DNA from: Mesorhizobium erdmanii USDA 3471
GTDB taxonomy: Bacteria > Pseudomonadota > Alphaproteobacteria > Rhizobiales > Rhizobiaceae
Direction: 5' to 3'
Assembly: GCF_000472705.1 (NCBI RefSeq)
Contig: NZ_AXAE01000027.1
Coordinates: 1 to 64,000 of the forward strand
Length of the DNA: 64,000 bases
Shown: one piece after another, positions 8,716 to 17,547 of the stretch
Layout: each line of letters opens with the position of its first letter
How positions within the stretch are numbered: the stretch's first letter is position 1
Position numbers and translations under genes: made by a program
Notes under the pieces: generated by a model
Database searches by the model: none
The model's input: the letters and a program-made list of their open reading frames with translations, nothing else
Told to the model about the DNA's origin: nothing

Positions 8716-9560
8716 GGCTCGAGCGGCGGCGCAATGTCGGCAACGCGATCTTCGCCGACGAGATCGGCATCGAATACGGGATCCATGGCGGCTTCCGCTT
8801 GCGCAGCGCCTACCAGCCGATCTTCGCGCCGCTCGGGCGTTCGCTGCACGCGGTGGCGGTCGAAGGGCTGATCGAGCCGCATCGTGCCGGGCGGGCAGGG
8901 TCGCCGCGGGCATTCTTCGATAGCGTCGCCGCGCCGGACCGGCTTGATGTCGAGACCATGTGCCGGGTGCTGCATTTAAGGAATTTCCACAACATCGGCG
9001 TCGACGGGCTTGATCTGTTCTTCAACTACAATCCGATGATCAACGACCAACCCGGGCGAGCGCTGGCGGAGATCCGGCTGATGAGCCGGCATCTCGGCGA
9101 GCTCGGCCTTGCCCCGGGCATGCTGGTCTGTGAAATCACCGAACAGGCGGCGGACGACGTACTGCTGGCCCGGCTGGTGCGCGAGATGCGGCGCGACGGC
9201 ATCCGCATCGCCATCGACGATTTCGGCACCGGCCACTCGACGGAGGAGCGGGTGAGCCTGCTTCAGCCCGATATCGTCAAGATCGACGGCGGCTGGTTCG
9301 CGGAGTTCTGCCGCCACGCCGCCGCCGAACGATTTTTCCGCCCGCTGGTCTCCAGCCTGCACGACCGCGGCGCCAAGGTGCTGGTCGAAGGCATCGAGCA
9401 ACCGGTTCATTTGCGCGTCGCGCTCGATGGCGGTGTCGACCTGCTGCAGGGGTTTCTGCTCGCCCGGCCGGCGCTTGCCGGCACCATCTTCGACGAAGAG
9501 CCGATCGCCATCGATGCGCTGCTGGGCAGGGAGAACAATGTCGTGCCGTTGTTCGGCTAG
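8712..9560 (+). CDS. Stand-alone EAL-domain protein (second of a tandem pair)
   Basis: The 282-residue EAL-only protein is clearly related to the one before it: VEGLIEP, NYNPM, CEITEQ, IDDFGTGHS and VKIDGGWF are all in register. This copy keeps the canonical DDFGTG loop. The start chosen is the ATG at 8712, whose last bases form the TGA stop of the upstream gene. The longer open frame to the left is only the shadow of that gene. The pair probably arose by tandem duplication and then diverged; the two proteins may form a heterodimer, since EAL domains work as dimers. Confidence 0.85.
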   Translation: MRLERRRNVGNAIFADEIGIEYGIHGGFRLRSAYQPIFAPLGRSLHAVAVEGLIEPHRAGRAGSPRAFFDSVAAPDRLDVETMCRVLHLRNFHNIGVDGLDLFFNYNPMINDQPGRALAEIRLMSRHLGELGLAPGMLVCEITEQAADDVLLARLVREMRRDGIRIAIDDFGTGHSTEERVSLLQPDIVKIDGGWFAEFCRHAAAERFFRPLVSSLHDRGAKVLVEGIEQPVHLRVALDGGVDLLQGFLLARPALAGTIFDEEPIAIDALLGRENNVVPLFG

Positions 9561-9690
9561 ACACGTCGGCAATTGGCGAAAGCCGTTGCTCTCATCACCG
9601 CCGCTGATTGTCCGACCAAAACAAATCATTGGTAGAGGACGCCGCCGCTGCGATACTCGCCTGTACAAGGCAGCGCTCCGGGGACCGTCC

Positions 9691-10299
9691 ATGATACTCT
9701 ACAGCATGATCGACAGCGGCAATTGCTACAAGCCGCGCCTGCTGATGGCCAAGCTTGGCCTCGCCTTCACCACCATCGAAGTGAGTTCGCACACCGGCGA
9801 CACGCGAAAGGCCGACTTCGTCGCCAAGAACCCGAACGCCATGGTGCCGCTGCTCGAGCTCGACGACGGCCGCCGGCTGGCCGAGTCCAACGCCATCCTG
9901 CTCTACCTCGCCGAAGGCACGCGCTTCCTGCCGCGGGACAAGTATGAGCGGGGGCTTGCCTATCAGTGGCTTTTCTTCGAGCAGTACAGCCACGAACCCT
10001 ACATCGCCGTGCGCAAGGCGCTGCTGACCTTTCCCGAGCGCGCCAGCGATGCGACGCCCGAGCGGCTGGCGGTGACGCTGGAGCGCGGCAACAAGGCGCT
10101 CGGCGTGATGAACAAATGTCTGGAGAACAACGCCTTCTTCGCCGGCAGCGCCTTCAGCGTCGCCGACATCGCGCTCTATGCCTACACGCATACGGCCGAG
10201 CAGGGCGGCTTCCAGCTCGACGCTTATCCGGCTGTCGTGGCCTGGCTCGGCCGCGTGGAGGCGGATCCGGGGCATGTTCCGATCGGGTGGGTGGGATAA
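9691..10299 (+). CDS. Glutathione S-transferase family protein
   Basis: The 202-residue protein has a thioredoxin-fold N-terminal half and an all-helical C-terminal half. The glutathione-binding PLLELDDGRRLAESNAILLYLA segment (about 50-70) has the cis-proline and the glutamate-serine pair typical of the family. The C-terminal FSVADIALYAYTH carries the structural N-capping motif. It would conjugate or reduce small electrophiles with glutathione in the cytosol; the substrate is unknown. The ATG at 9691 begins the family-like MILYSMIDSGN strand. A terminator follows at 10347. Confidence 0.88.
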   Translation: MILYSMIDSGNCYKPRLLMAKLGLAFTTIEVSSHTGDTRKADFVAKNPNAMVPLLELDDGRRLAESNAILLYLAEGTRFLPRDKYERGLAYQWLFFEQYSHEPYIAVRKALLTFPERASDATPERLAVTLERGNKALGVMNKCLENNAFFAGSAFSVADIALYAYTHTAEQGGFQLDAYPAVVAWLGRVEADPGHVPIGWVG

Positions 10300-10346
10300 G
10301 CAGTCCCAGCAAAGCTTCGCCGGCTTCGCCTAACTCCAGACAAACA

Positions 10347-10372
10347 AAAAGGCGGGATAAATCCCGCCTTCC
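10347..10372 (+). terminator. Intrinsic terminator after the GST gene
   Basis: AAAA is followed by the hairpin GGCGGGA-TAAA-TCCCGCC (10351-10368) and TT, about 50 bases after the glutathione S-transferase stop. The U-tract is short, so read-through is possible. Confidence 0.7.
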
Positions 10373-10535
10373 CATTTCGGTAGCCTGATCGGGAGCGTCC
10401 GGTCCGGGCTGGCAGCTATCTGCTGTTCCAGCGTTTCGGTCTTTCCGCTCCGGGCGCGCTTCTCGCGCGACCGTCAGTACATCCGTGACTTGCCGCGCGC
10501 CCCGAGCTCTCGCCCGGCGCGCGCCATTTTCAAAA

Positions 10536-10748
10536 TCAGGCTGCCTTGCTCAGAGAACCAGCGGACGACTTGCCGGTGCGGCGGTCCTGCTCGATCTCGA
10601 AGTTGATCTTCTGGCCTTCGACCAGGGTCGACAGACCAGCGCGCTCGACAGCGGAGATGTGGACGAAAACGTCCGCGCCGCCCGCGTCAGGCTGGATGAA
10701 GCCGAAGCCCTTGGTGGCGTTGAACCACTTGACCGTTCCAGTTGCCAT
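10536..10748 (-). CDS. cspA: Cold-shock protein, CspA family
   Basis: The 70-residue single cold-shock domain has the RNA-binding motifs KGFGFI (RNP1) and VFVHIS (RNP2) and begins MATGTVKWFN, as the family does. It is a five-stranded barrel that binds single-stranded RNA and DNA and melts RNA structure. The ATG at 10748 is preceded by AAGGA at the correct distance. More than 200 non-coding bases lie upstream, room for the long structured 5' leader that usually controls these genes, though no specific element was identified. Confidence 0.95.
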   Translation of the reverse strand: MATGTVKWFNATKGFGFIQPDAGGADVFVHISAVERAGLSTLVEGQKINFEIEQDRRTGKSSAGSLSKAA

Positions 10749-11022
10749 TTTAGATAGTCCTTCAACATTTGCTTTAGTTTGACCAGACCAACGTCCAGCC
10801 GGTGTGCATCGAGATTTTGGAGATAGACGTCAGCAAACGCGAAGATCGCGAGGCCCGGATCGATCGGCCGAAATATCAATGGGGCTGATATAGTCTGCTT
10901 TCGTTCCAAAAACAAGACTGCGTGAAAAAACCGTGATCGCGGCACTGCCCAACGCCCGCCCCAATGTGGTGAAATCGTTGCGGAAGATTGCGCTGTCTGG
11001 CCGCGGATCAGGGGAGGAGACC

Positions 11023-11352
11023 ATGAAAACCATTGTGCTTGCCGCCTGCCTGACGCTGGTGGCCGCCGAGGCGCAGGCGATTTCGCGCTACGACCCGACG
11101 CATATGAGCTGTGGCAAGGTGCAGTCGACGATAGCGCGGCAGGGCGCGGTCATCCTGCGCTACCAGTCGAAACGTGTGCCGGGGCTGCCGCTCTACGACC
11201 GCTACGTGCAGAGCCAGCAATTCTGCACCATGGGCGAGGTGAGAACGCGCGCCTATGTGCCGAGCGCCGACGCCAAATCCTGCCCGGTCTACAACTGCAA
11301 GCGGCCGGACAACGATCGGCATTTCCGCCGGCGCTTCTTCCACAACAACTAA
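11023..11352 (+). CDS. Small secreted cysteine-containing protein of unknown function
   Basis: A 109-residue product with a clear Sec signal peptide (MKTIVLAACLTLVAAEAQA, cleavage after AQA). The mature part has four cysteines (SCGKV, FCTMG, SCPVYNCK) that could form two disulfides in the periplasm, and a basic C-terminal tail ending RRRFFHNN. Small proteins of this shape are common in Rhizobiales, but no function is known to me. A strong GGGGAGGAG ribosome site precedes the ATG. The stop codon is the first part of a palindromic repeat. Confidence 0.75.
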   Translation: MKTIVLAACLTLVAAEAQAISRYDPTHMSCGKVQSTIARQGAVILRYQSKRVPGLPLYDRYVQSQQFCTMGEVRTRAYVPSADAKSCPVYNCKRPDNDRHFRRRFFHNN

Positions 11353-11450
11353 TGCATGTCGCCCAGAAGTGTGCAGCGGTTCCGGGACAACGACATGCAT
11401 CGAAACAAAGACTCAGGCGCGTCGCCTGAATCCCTTCCAACGCGACGCGC
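11352..11450. repeat. Rhizobial palindromic intergenic repeat, copy 1
   Basis: The arms ATGCATGTCG (11352-11361) and CGACATGCAT (11391-11400) pair perfectly around a 29-nt loop. A second hairpin follows (GCGCGTCG 11417-11424 with CGACGCGC 11443-11450). A second copy of the first hairpin and its AAACAAAGA tail lies at 56413. The copies share position in front of or behind genes, not function, and look like a dispersed repeat of the rhizobial palindromic type. Confidence 0.8.
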
Positions 11451-11528
11451 TTTAGCGGAGCGCGGCTCATCAACGGGCCGGAATCCTTTGCTGACCCGAT
11501 AACCGCGCTGCCTGGAGCAACAGTACTT

Positions 11529-12419
11529 TCAATCTTGGATGTGCTGCATGAGCATGGACACGAATCGCGTTACTTTCTGCGGGCGAAAGCGCGCCGCCGG
11601 ATAGACCACGTGAATGCCGCCGGAAGGCAGCGACCAGTTCGGGAGCATATGGACGAGGCGGCCCTTCGATAGATGATCGATGACCAGGTAGTCCGGCAGG
11701 ATTGCCAGTCCGCCGCCGGCGAGCGTCGCCTCCAGTACGGCCGGGGTCGAATTTATGGAGAACGCTTCGCGCATTGTGATGGTCCGTCGCTCGACATCGC
11801 CGCGGGCAAAGGTCCAGGTGAAGGGCTTGCGAAGCACGGCATTGGCAACGAGCGGCAAGAGAGAAAGATCTTCTGGTTCGCCGACCGTGACCTTGGCAGC
11901 GAAATCCCGCGAGGCGACCAGTATCTGCCGGAAGGTGCCGATGCGACGCGCCTGCTGGCTGGAGTCTTCCAGCCAGCCGACCCGGATGGACAGGTCTATC
12001 TTGTTACCGATCAAATCAATTTTAGCATCGGAAATAGAGAGCTCGACGCCGCAAGCCGCAAATTTCTGCCGAAAGCGCGCGGCGATCGGGGCAACCACGA
12101 TCGTCCCATAATCATTGGGCGCGGAAACGCGCAGTACGCCGGCCACCTCAGTGTTGGCCTCCCCAATCTCGGCAACCGCCTCTTCGACATCCCGCAGGAT
12201 TAGAACGCACCGTGCATGGAGACGGCGACCCGCTTCCGTCGGCTCGAGCCTTCGCGTCGTGCGTACGAGAAGCGTGGCCTGCAGTTCGGCTTCAAGACGG
12301 GCGACCTGTTGGCTGACGACGGTTTTCGTAATGCCAAGTCGCTCGGCTGCGCGGGTAAAAGAACCTGCGTCGACCACCGTGGCAAAATAGGCGAGGCGGT
12401 TGAGGTTGATGGGTTCCAT
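11529..12419 (-). CDS. LysR-family transcriptional regulator
   Basis: The 296-residue protein has an N-terminal winged helix-turn-helix (about residues 5-64, with SFTRAAERLGITKTVVSQQV) and a LysR substrate-binding domain. It is of the group that often controls short-chain oxidoreductase or efflux genes. It is divergent from the MBL/NTF2 cassette, 168 bases apart. The gap is AT-rich and holds a loose TAATG...CATTA dyad (12440-12444 and 12465-12469) where it may bind. The inducer is unknown. Confidence 0.88.
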   Translation of the reverse strand: MEPINLNRLAYFATVVDAGSFTRAAERLGITKTVVSQQVARLEAELQATLLVRTTRRLEPTEAGRRLHARCVLILRDVEEAVAEIGEANTEVAGVLRVSAPNDYGTIVVAPIAARFRQKFAACGVELSISDAKIDLIGNKIDLSIRVGWLEDSSQQARRIGTFRQILVASRDFAAKVTVGEPEDLSLLPLVANAVLRKPFTWTFARGDVERRTITMREAFSINSTPAVLEATLAGGGLAILPDYLVIDHLSKGRLVHMLPNWSLPSGGIHVVYPAARFRPQKVTRFVSMLMQHIQD

Positions 12420-12587
12420 GGGATGCCTTGAGTTAATTGTAATGTTTTAGCACACAGTTTGTATCATTATAGGTAATTTATCGATTAATCCGGCGGGCTT
12501 ACCATCCGCGCGGGTTCTATCGATGAAAACACGCACATGCGGATAGCGATCACGGGCTGATCCCGTCCAATTCAACGGAGTTATTCC

Positions 12588-13490
12588 ATGTTCACGAGGA
12601 GACAGATCATGAAGACGTCATTGGCCCTAGGCGCAACCGCCGTATTCGCCCCTGTCGACGGCGGCCAAGCTGCTGGCAGCAAGCTTGGCTGGAAACACTT
12701 TCCGGCAGGTCCGAACGGCTTCTTCCGGGCGCCAGTGCTGCTTTCCGGACCTAGCGAAGCCCTGTTGATCGACGGCGGCTTCACCTATCCGGACGGCAAG
12801 GCGCTGGCCGAGGCCATCAAGGCCACCGGCAAGAAGCTGACCACCATCTATGTCAGCCAGTCCGATCCCGACTACTACTTCAGCCTGAAACCGGTGCGGG
12901 AAGCCTTTCCCGAGGCAAAGGTGATTGCTGCCTCCGCCACGCTGGAAGCCATCAAGGGCAATGTGGAGAAGAAGCTTGCCGTTTGGGGCCCGCAGTTGAA
13001 GGAAAACGGTCCCCAGGCTCTGTCCGACATCGTTCTTCCCGTGGCATTCGACGGCCCCACACTCACCGTCGATGGCGAGGCGATCGAGATCGTCGATGCG
13101 GAACAAGGACTTGCCAACCGCCGCTACCTGTTCGTGCCCTCGCTCAATGCCGTATTCGGCGGGGTTATGATCTTCGGGGGTGTTCACGTCTGGACCGCCG
13201 ACACGCAGACCAAGGAAAGCCGCGCCGCTTGGGTCAAGACGCTGGAGGCGATTGCCGCCCGCAAGCCCGCCGTCGTGGTGCCGGGCCATATGGCCCCCGA
13301 TGCCGCTACTGGTCCCTCGGCCGTGGATTTCACCAAGTCCTATCTTCTCGCCTTCGAGGAAGAGCTGAGCAAGGCGGCCGACAGCGCCGCTCTAAAGGCC
13401 GCCATGGAGGCCCGCTTCCCCGGTCTCGGCATGGGTGTCGCCCTCGATATCGGGTCCAAGGTCGCCAAGGGCGAGATGAAGTGGGGCTGA
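12588..13490 (+). CDS. MBL-fold hydrolase-like protein with a degenerate metal site
   Basis: The 300-residue protein begins with a Tat-like leader (TRRQIMK then a hydrophobic stretch). It follows the metallo-beta-lactamase fold: LLIDGGF (first aspartate loop), YVSQSDPDYYF where HxHxDH should be, and VVVPGHM near the end. The two metal-binding histidines of the main motif are glutamine and aspartate here, and the last is tyrosine. It may bind metal differently or be non-catalytic. It heads a three-gene unit with two NTF2-fold proteins, divergent from a LysR regulator. An internal ATG at 12609 is an alternative start that would remove the arginine pair. Confidence 0.8.
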   Translation: MFTRRQIMKTSLALGATAVFAPVDGGQAAGSKLGWKHFPAGPNGFFRAPVLLSGPSEALLIDGGFTYPDGKALAEAIKATGKKLTTIYVSQSDPDYYFSLKPVREAFPEAKVIAASATLEAIKGNVEKKLAVWGPQLKENGPQALSDIVLPVAFDGPTLTVDGEAIEIVDAEQGLANRRYLFVPSLNAVFGGVMIFGGVHVWTADTQTKESRAAWVKTLEAIAARKPAVVVPGHMAPDAATGPSAVDFTKSYLLAFEEELSKAADSAALKAAMEARFPGLGMGVALDIGSKVAKGEMKWG

Positions 13491-13491
13491 C

Positions 13492-13881
13492 ATGGCGACG
13501 AACCTCGACTTGATCCGGAGCACCTACGAGGGGACCTCCGAGGAGAACGGCCGCAATCTTCTGGCTGTTCTTTCCCCCGATGTCGAATGGACGGAGGCGG
13601 AAGGATTCCCCTACGCCGGCACCTATGTCGGCGTCGAGGCCCTGATGCAGGGCGTCTTCACGCGGCTCGGATCGGAATGGACCGGATACCACGCCGACGT
13701 GCACACCTTCATGGCCGATGGGGACCGGGTAGCGGCCTTTGGCGTGTATTCCGGCATCTACAGGGCGACGGGAAAGTCGATGACGGCACCGTTCGCTCAT
13801 CTCTATGAACTGCGGGACGGCAAGATCGTCCGCATGCGGCAATATGTCGATACGGTCCTGGTCGCGCGCGCCCTGACCTGA
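13492..13881 (+). CDS. NTF2-like (SnoaL-type) cytosolic protein
   Basis: A 129-residue protein of the NTF2-like fold. It shows the usual order: an N-terminal helix (LIRSTYEGT), VEWTEAEGFPYAGTYVG leading into the cone, and the last strands HLYELRDGKIVRMRQYVDT. Members range from polyketide cyclases to ketosteroid isomerases and binding proteins, so the reaction cannot be named. It starts one base after the stop of the MBL gene, so the two are almost certainly translated from one message. Confidence 0.8.
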   Translation: MATNLDLIRSTYEGTSEENGRNLLAVLSPDVEWTEAEGFPYAGTYVGVEALMQGVFTRLGSEWTGYHADVHTFMADGDRVAAFGVYSGIYRATGKSMTAPFAHLYELRDGKIVRMRQYVDTVLVARALT

Positions 13882-13907
13882 CTAATCCACAATCCAAGGA
13901 GAAATCG

Positions 13908-14393
13908 ATGTTACTCAAATCCTTCGCGGCGGCCGCTTTCGCCGCCGTGGCCCTCACCACGGTCGCACATGCGGGAACCGCCAAGCCAGCCAAGGAGGCG
14001 GTGCAACAGCATGAGCTGACGCAAAATAACAAGGCGCTCGTCCTGAAGGCCTATCAGGCGCTGTTCGGCGATCACGACCTTACCGCGCTCGATCGTTACT
14101 GGGCGCAAAACTATATCCAGCACAATCCGACGATGACGGACGGTCGCGACTCGGTCAAACAGCTGCTCGAAAGCCTGGGTGTCGCTCATTGGCCAAAACA
14201 GAAGGTCGACTTCAAGCGGGTGATAGCCGAAGGCGACCTCGTCATGACCGAGGTCGTTCAGCCGAAGCAGGGCCAATCGCCGGAAACCGTCATCGTGGAT
14301 ATCTTCCGCGTTGAAAATGGCAAGATCGCCGAGCATTGGGACGTGATGCAGCCCGTGCCAGCCAACCCAACCAATAAGCGACCCATGTACTGA
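13908..14393 (+). CDS. Exported NTF2-like (SnoaL-type) protein
   Basis: The 161-residue protein has a Sec signal peptide ending AHAG (about residue 23) and an NTF2-like domain (residues 45-150; YWAQNYIQHNP and VDIFRVENGKIAEHWDVMQ are typical of the SnoaL-like polyketide cyclase group). The AAGGAGAAATC site before the ATG and the 26-base gap place it in the operon with the two genes before it. As the MBL protein also looks exported, the cassette may act in the periplasm on a small organic molecule. That is inference from layout only. Confidence 0.8.
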   Translation: MLLKSFAAAAFAAVALTTVAHAGTAKPAKEAVQQHELTQNNKALVLKAYQALFGDHDLTALDRYWAQNYIQHNPTMTDGRDSVKQLLESLGVAHWPKQKVDFKRVIAEGDLVMTEVVQPKQGQSPETVIVDIFRVENGKIAEHWDVMQPVPANPTNKRPMY

Positions 14394-14422
14394 GCCGGGC
14401 CGTTTGGCCGCGCCGGCAGGGG

Positions 14423-14992
14423 TCAGAATCCGAACGAGACCTGCGCCGGCGGCGGCGGGCCGACGCGCACGCCTTCCATGGCCAGCATCTTTTCCTTGGT
14501 GACGGAGCCGCCGGGCGCCGAGAAGCCGCCGATCTTGCCGCCGGCGGCAAGGATGCGGTGGCACGGGATGACCAGCGGTACCGGATTGGCGCCAAGGGCG
14601 GCACCGGTTTCGCGCGGCAGGCCGGCATGGCCGGCGCGCTTGGCGAGTTCGCCATAGGTGGTGGTTTGCCCATAGCTGAGTTTGCGCGCCGCGTCGTAGA
14701 TGGCGAGGCGGAAATCGTCGATGCCGTCGAGATCGACCGGCACATTGGTGAAATCGACATCCTCGCCCGCGGCGTAAGCCTTGATCGAGGCGACCAGCTC
14801 GACCACCCATGGCGGTTGCTTGGTGGAGGCGGAAACGCCGGCATGGCGCATTAGCCGCCGCTCCACGGCTTCGCGGCTGCGTTCGGGCAGGCAGAGCCGG
14901 ATCAGGCCCTTTTCGCTCCAGGCGATGCCCATGAAACCGATCACTGTTTCTAACACTGCGTGGCCAGCTGTGATCGAAGTTGTCGTTTCCAT
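14423..14992 (-). CDS. ogt: Methylated-DNA--protein-cysteine methyltransferase
   Basis: The 189-residue protein removes O6-alkyl groups from guanine by transfer to its own cysteine, a one-use repair reaction. The active site VIPCHRIL (cysteine about residue 150), the preceding ALGANPVPL and the helix-turn-helix part (SYGQTTTYGELAKRAG) are all present. There is no Ada N-terminal domain, so it is the Ogt type. The open frame runs far upstream but family-like sequence begins at the ATG at 14992. Confidence 0.93.
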   Translation of the reverse strand: METTTSITAGHAVLETVIGFMGIAWSEKGLIRLCLPERSREAVERRLMRHAGVSASTKQPPWVVELVASIKAYAAGEDVDFTNVPVDLDGIDDFRLAIYDAARKLSYGQTTTYGELAKRAGHAGLPRETGAALGANPVPLVIPCHRILAAGGKIGGFSAPGGSVTKEKMLAMEGVRVGPPPPAQVSFGF

Positions 14993-15055
14993 GATGCGCT
15001 CCCTTCCGCAAAGCGGCGAAATCCGGGATTCCTGCCGGTACATATCAGGAACAAT

Positions 15056-16141
15056 ATGGCAGTTCGGCCCGAGTCTCGCCACCCGAAAACCACCAGACGG
15101 CCCCGATTGCCCGCCCTGAATCGCTGGTGTAAGGGATTTCTTAACACCAGACGAACCGGACCCGAGCGCGGCTTGCCAGCAAAACAAACCCTTATCGCGA
15201 TCGGCGTGATCGTGGCGGCAGCAGCAATGAGCGGCTGCACCTCGACCTCGCAGATGAAAGCCGCGCCGTCCCTGACCGAAACAGCGACCGTTGCCGGCAG
15301 CGATGCCGGCTTCACCATTCCGCTGCCGGAGACGGTTTCGGTGCTGCCGCAATCTTCCGGCATTGCGCCGGTCCAGACCGCCGAGTTGACGCCTGGAGCG
15401 ACAACCCCGCCGACGCTGGATGCCGCCGCGCAGCCTGCCGCCGCGACCGCGGCCTTTGCCGGCGCAACGCCTACGGCGCCGGCCGCACCCGCCATCATGA
15501 TCGCTAGCCCCAGTGCCTGGCAGGCGCCGCCGCCGGCCAAGGCGGCCCAGCCGGTCAAGGCAGGCCTGCCGGTGATCCAGTCGGCCGAAACCTATAAGAC
15601 CGCCGGGCTCATCGCGCCGGCGGTCGCCAAGGCTGGCCAGAAATTGCCTGGCGTGCAGCAAGTGGCCTATGTCGTGCCGCAGAACCCGGCGGCACTGGTG
15701 CAGTTCCCGTCGGCGCCGATTGATCCGGCCGCCACGGAAGAGCACACGGGCGTGCGGGGCGATGTCGACAAGCTGATCGTCAAATACGCTGCCCTCTACC
15801 AGGTGCCTGTCGACCTAGTGCGCCATGTCGTCAACCGCGAGAGCACCTTCAATCCCAAGGCCTACAACAATGGCCATTGGGGGCTGATGCAGATCAAGCA
15901 CGCGACGGCGCGCGGCATGGGCTATGACGGGCCGGCCAAGGGCCTGTTCGACGCCGAGACCAACCTCAAATACGCGGTCAAATATCTGCGTGGCGCCTGG
16001 CTGGTGGCCGACGGCAACGCCAAGAAGGCCGACTGGCTCTACCAGACCGGCTATTATTTCGACGCCAAGCGCAAGGGCCTGCTGGAGGCGACCGGCCTCG
16101 GCGTCGACCGCAAGCGGCACCGCCTGCAGCCCGACGCCTGA
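15056..16141 (+). CDS. Lytic transglycosylase (SLT domain), probable lipoprotein
   Basis: The C-terminal domain (about residues 235-350) is a soluble lytic transglycosylase fold: the catalytic glutamate in NRESTFNP, then GHWGLMQI and LFDAETNLKYAVKYL. It would cut peptidoglycan between MurNAc and GlcNAc. Before it lies a long alanine/proline-rich linker. Near the N-terminus is a hydrophobic run ending in a lipobox (AMSGC). The ATG at 15056 has AGGA upstream but leaves a long n-region; a TTG at 15173 would put the lipobox in a normal place, so the start is uncertain. Confidence 0.85.
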   Translation: MAVRPESRHPKTTRRPRLPALNRWCKGFLNTRRTGPERGLPAKQTLIAIGVIVAAAAMSGCTSTSQMKAAPSLTETATVAGSDAGFTIPLPETVSVLPQSSGIAPVQTAELTPGATTPPTLDAAAQPAAATAAFAGATPTAPAAPAIMIASPSAWQAPPPAKAAQPVKAGLPVIQSAETYKTAGLIAPAVAKAGQKLPGVQQVAYVVPQNPAALVQFPSAPIDPAATEEHTGVRGDVDKLIVKYAALYQVPVDLVRHVVNRESTFNPKAYNNGHWGLMQIKHATARGMGYDGPAKGLFDAETNLKYAVKYLRGAWLVADGNAKKADWLYQTGYYFDAKRKGLLEATGLGVDRKRHRLQPDA

Positions 16142-16146
16142 GCGCG

Positions 16147-16635
16147 ATGCCGCAACCGCGCCCGCCGGCCCCGAACGACATCCGGCTGCGCAAGATCCTC
16201 GATGAGACGCTGATTGCACCGCACTGGCCGGACGGTTTTGCCATGCGCACTTTCGAACCCGGCGATGCAGCGCCTCTGCATGCGCTGCTGAGCGAGGTGT
16301 TCGACGACGGCACCGACGGTCCGTTCGACCAATGGTGGCCGCGCATATCAGGCGATCCGGAGTTCGACCCGGCGCTGTGCTTCCTGGTCATCGACGCCAA
16401 GGGCCGGCTGGCGGCGGCGGCGCTGTGCTGGAATTCGGCCTTCGTCAAGGATCTCGCCGTTCATCCCGAGGCGCGCGGCCAAGGCGTCGGCGAAGCGCTG
16501 ATGTGGCACGCTTTCGCCTGTTTTCGTGAACGGGGCGCTGACCGTGTCGACCTGAAGACCAATACCGTCGGGAATCCCGCCGCCGTCAGGCTCTACCAAC
16601 GGCTCGGCATGTTCGAGGTGGACTGGGCGGGCTGA
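16147..16635 (+). CDS. GNAT-family N-acetyltransferase
   Basis: The 162-residue GNAT protein has the acetyl-CoA pyrophosphate loop HPEARGQGVGEALM (about 111-124) and the trailing NPAAVRLYQRLGMFEV motif. The acceptor substrate is unknown. It starts six bases after the transglycosylase stop with no obvious ribosome site, so it is probably read through coupling or the start lies further in. Confidence 0.82.
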   Translation: MPQPRPPAPNDIRLRKILDETLIAPHWPDGFAMRTFEPGDAAPLHALLSEVFDDGTDGPFDQWWPRISGDPEFDPALCFLVIDAKGRLAAAALCWNSAFVKDLAVHPEARGQGVGEALMWHAFACFRERGADRVDLKTNTVGNPAAVRLYQRLGMFEVDWAG

Positions 16636-16768
16636 TCAGATATCCGGCGCGTTGGCAAGCAATCGCCCGGCGCTGTTCGCAAAAATGTCGGAACCGATCG
16701 TGCCGGGCCGTCCTTGGGTCGCAGAGCAACCGCGCCGGGACGCCGGCGCCGACCCATGGGAGCCGACC

Positions 16769-17512
16769 ATGATCACCTTTCCCAACGAATCCGCCAGATA
16801 CCGCACCGCACGCGAAAAACTGCTGAAGAAGGAAATCGAACTGCGCCGCGCCATGGAAGCGGTGGCCGAAGCGCGTCGCGCCCTGCCGCCGGGCGGGTTG
16901 ATCCGCCAGGACTACGTCTTCGATGCGCTTGATGCCGACGGCAAGCCGGCGAAGACAAAACTGTCGGAGCTGTTCGCGCCCGGCAAGGACAGCCTGATCC
17001 TCTACCAGATGATGTTCCCGCGCCATCCGCAGGAAACGCGCGACGTGGCGGCGAGCGGCGGCACGGCGAAGCTCGCCCGGCCAGACCAGCCATGCCCGTC
17101 CTGCACGGCGCTGCTCGACCAGTTCGACGGCGCCGTCGGCCATCTCCAGGCGGCCGGCTTCAATTTCGCCGTGGTGGCGAAAACCGCGCTGGAGAACCTG
17201 GTGACGCTCGGCCGCGACCGTGGCTGGAAGAACATGCGGCTGGTGTCGTCCGCCGCCAACAGTTTCAAGCGCGACTATAATTCCGAGGACGCCGCCGGCG
17301 CCCAGTTGCCGCTGCTGTCGGTGTTCCATCGCGATGGCGACGGGATCAGGCATTTCTGGTCGTCCGAGCTTGGCTTCGCGCCAACCGACCCAGGCCAGGA
17401 CCCGCGCGCCATCGGCACCTGCGAGACCCTGTGGAACCTCATGGATTTCACGCCGCAGGGCCGGCCGGACTGGTACGAACAGCTGCAATATGGGGAAGGG
17501 TGTTGCCGTTGA
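16769..17512 (+). CDS. DUF899 thioredoxin-like protein
   Basis: A 247-residue member of the DUF899 family, which has a thioredoxin fold. The CPSCT motif (about residues 109-113) sits where the redox pair is in thioredoxins. RHPQETR, the NYN segment and HFWSSEL follow, as in the family. The function is undefined; a thiol-linked detoxification role is usually suggested. The ATG at 16769 has GGAG eight bases upstream. The open frame to 16652 has no support. Confidence 0.85.
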   Translation: MITFPNESARYRTAREKLLKKEIELRRAMEAVAEARRALPPGGLIRQDYVFDALDADGKPAKTKLSELFAPGKDSLILYQMMFPRHPQETRDVAASGGTAKLARPDQPCPSCTALLDQFDGAVGHLQAAGFNFAVVAKTALENLVTLGRDRGWKNMRLVSSAANSFKRDYNSEDAAGAQLPLLSVFHRDGDGIRHFWSSELGFAPTDPGQDPRAIGTCETLWNLMDFTPQGRPDWYEQLQYGEGCCR

Positions 17513-17547
17513 GGGGGAAGGCAAGACGCTACCTTATCGCTTTTTGC

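Noticed and set aside
10749..11022. cspA leader considered as a named thermosensor RNA
   Set aside because: A long leader is likely, but I could not identify a conserved RNA structure by eye.
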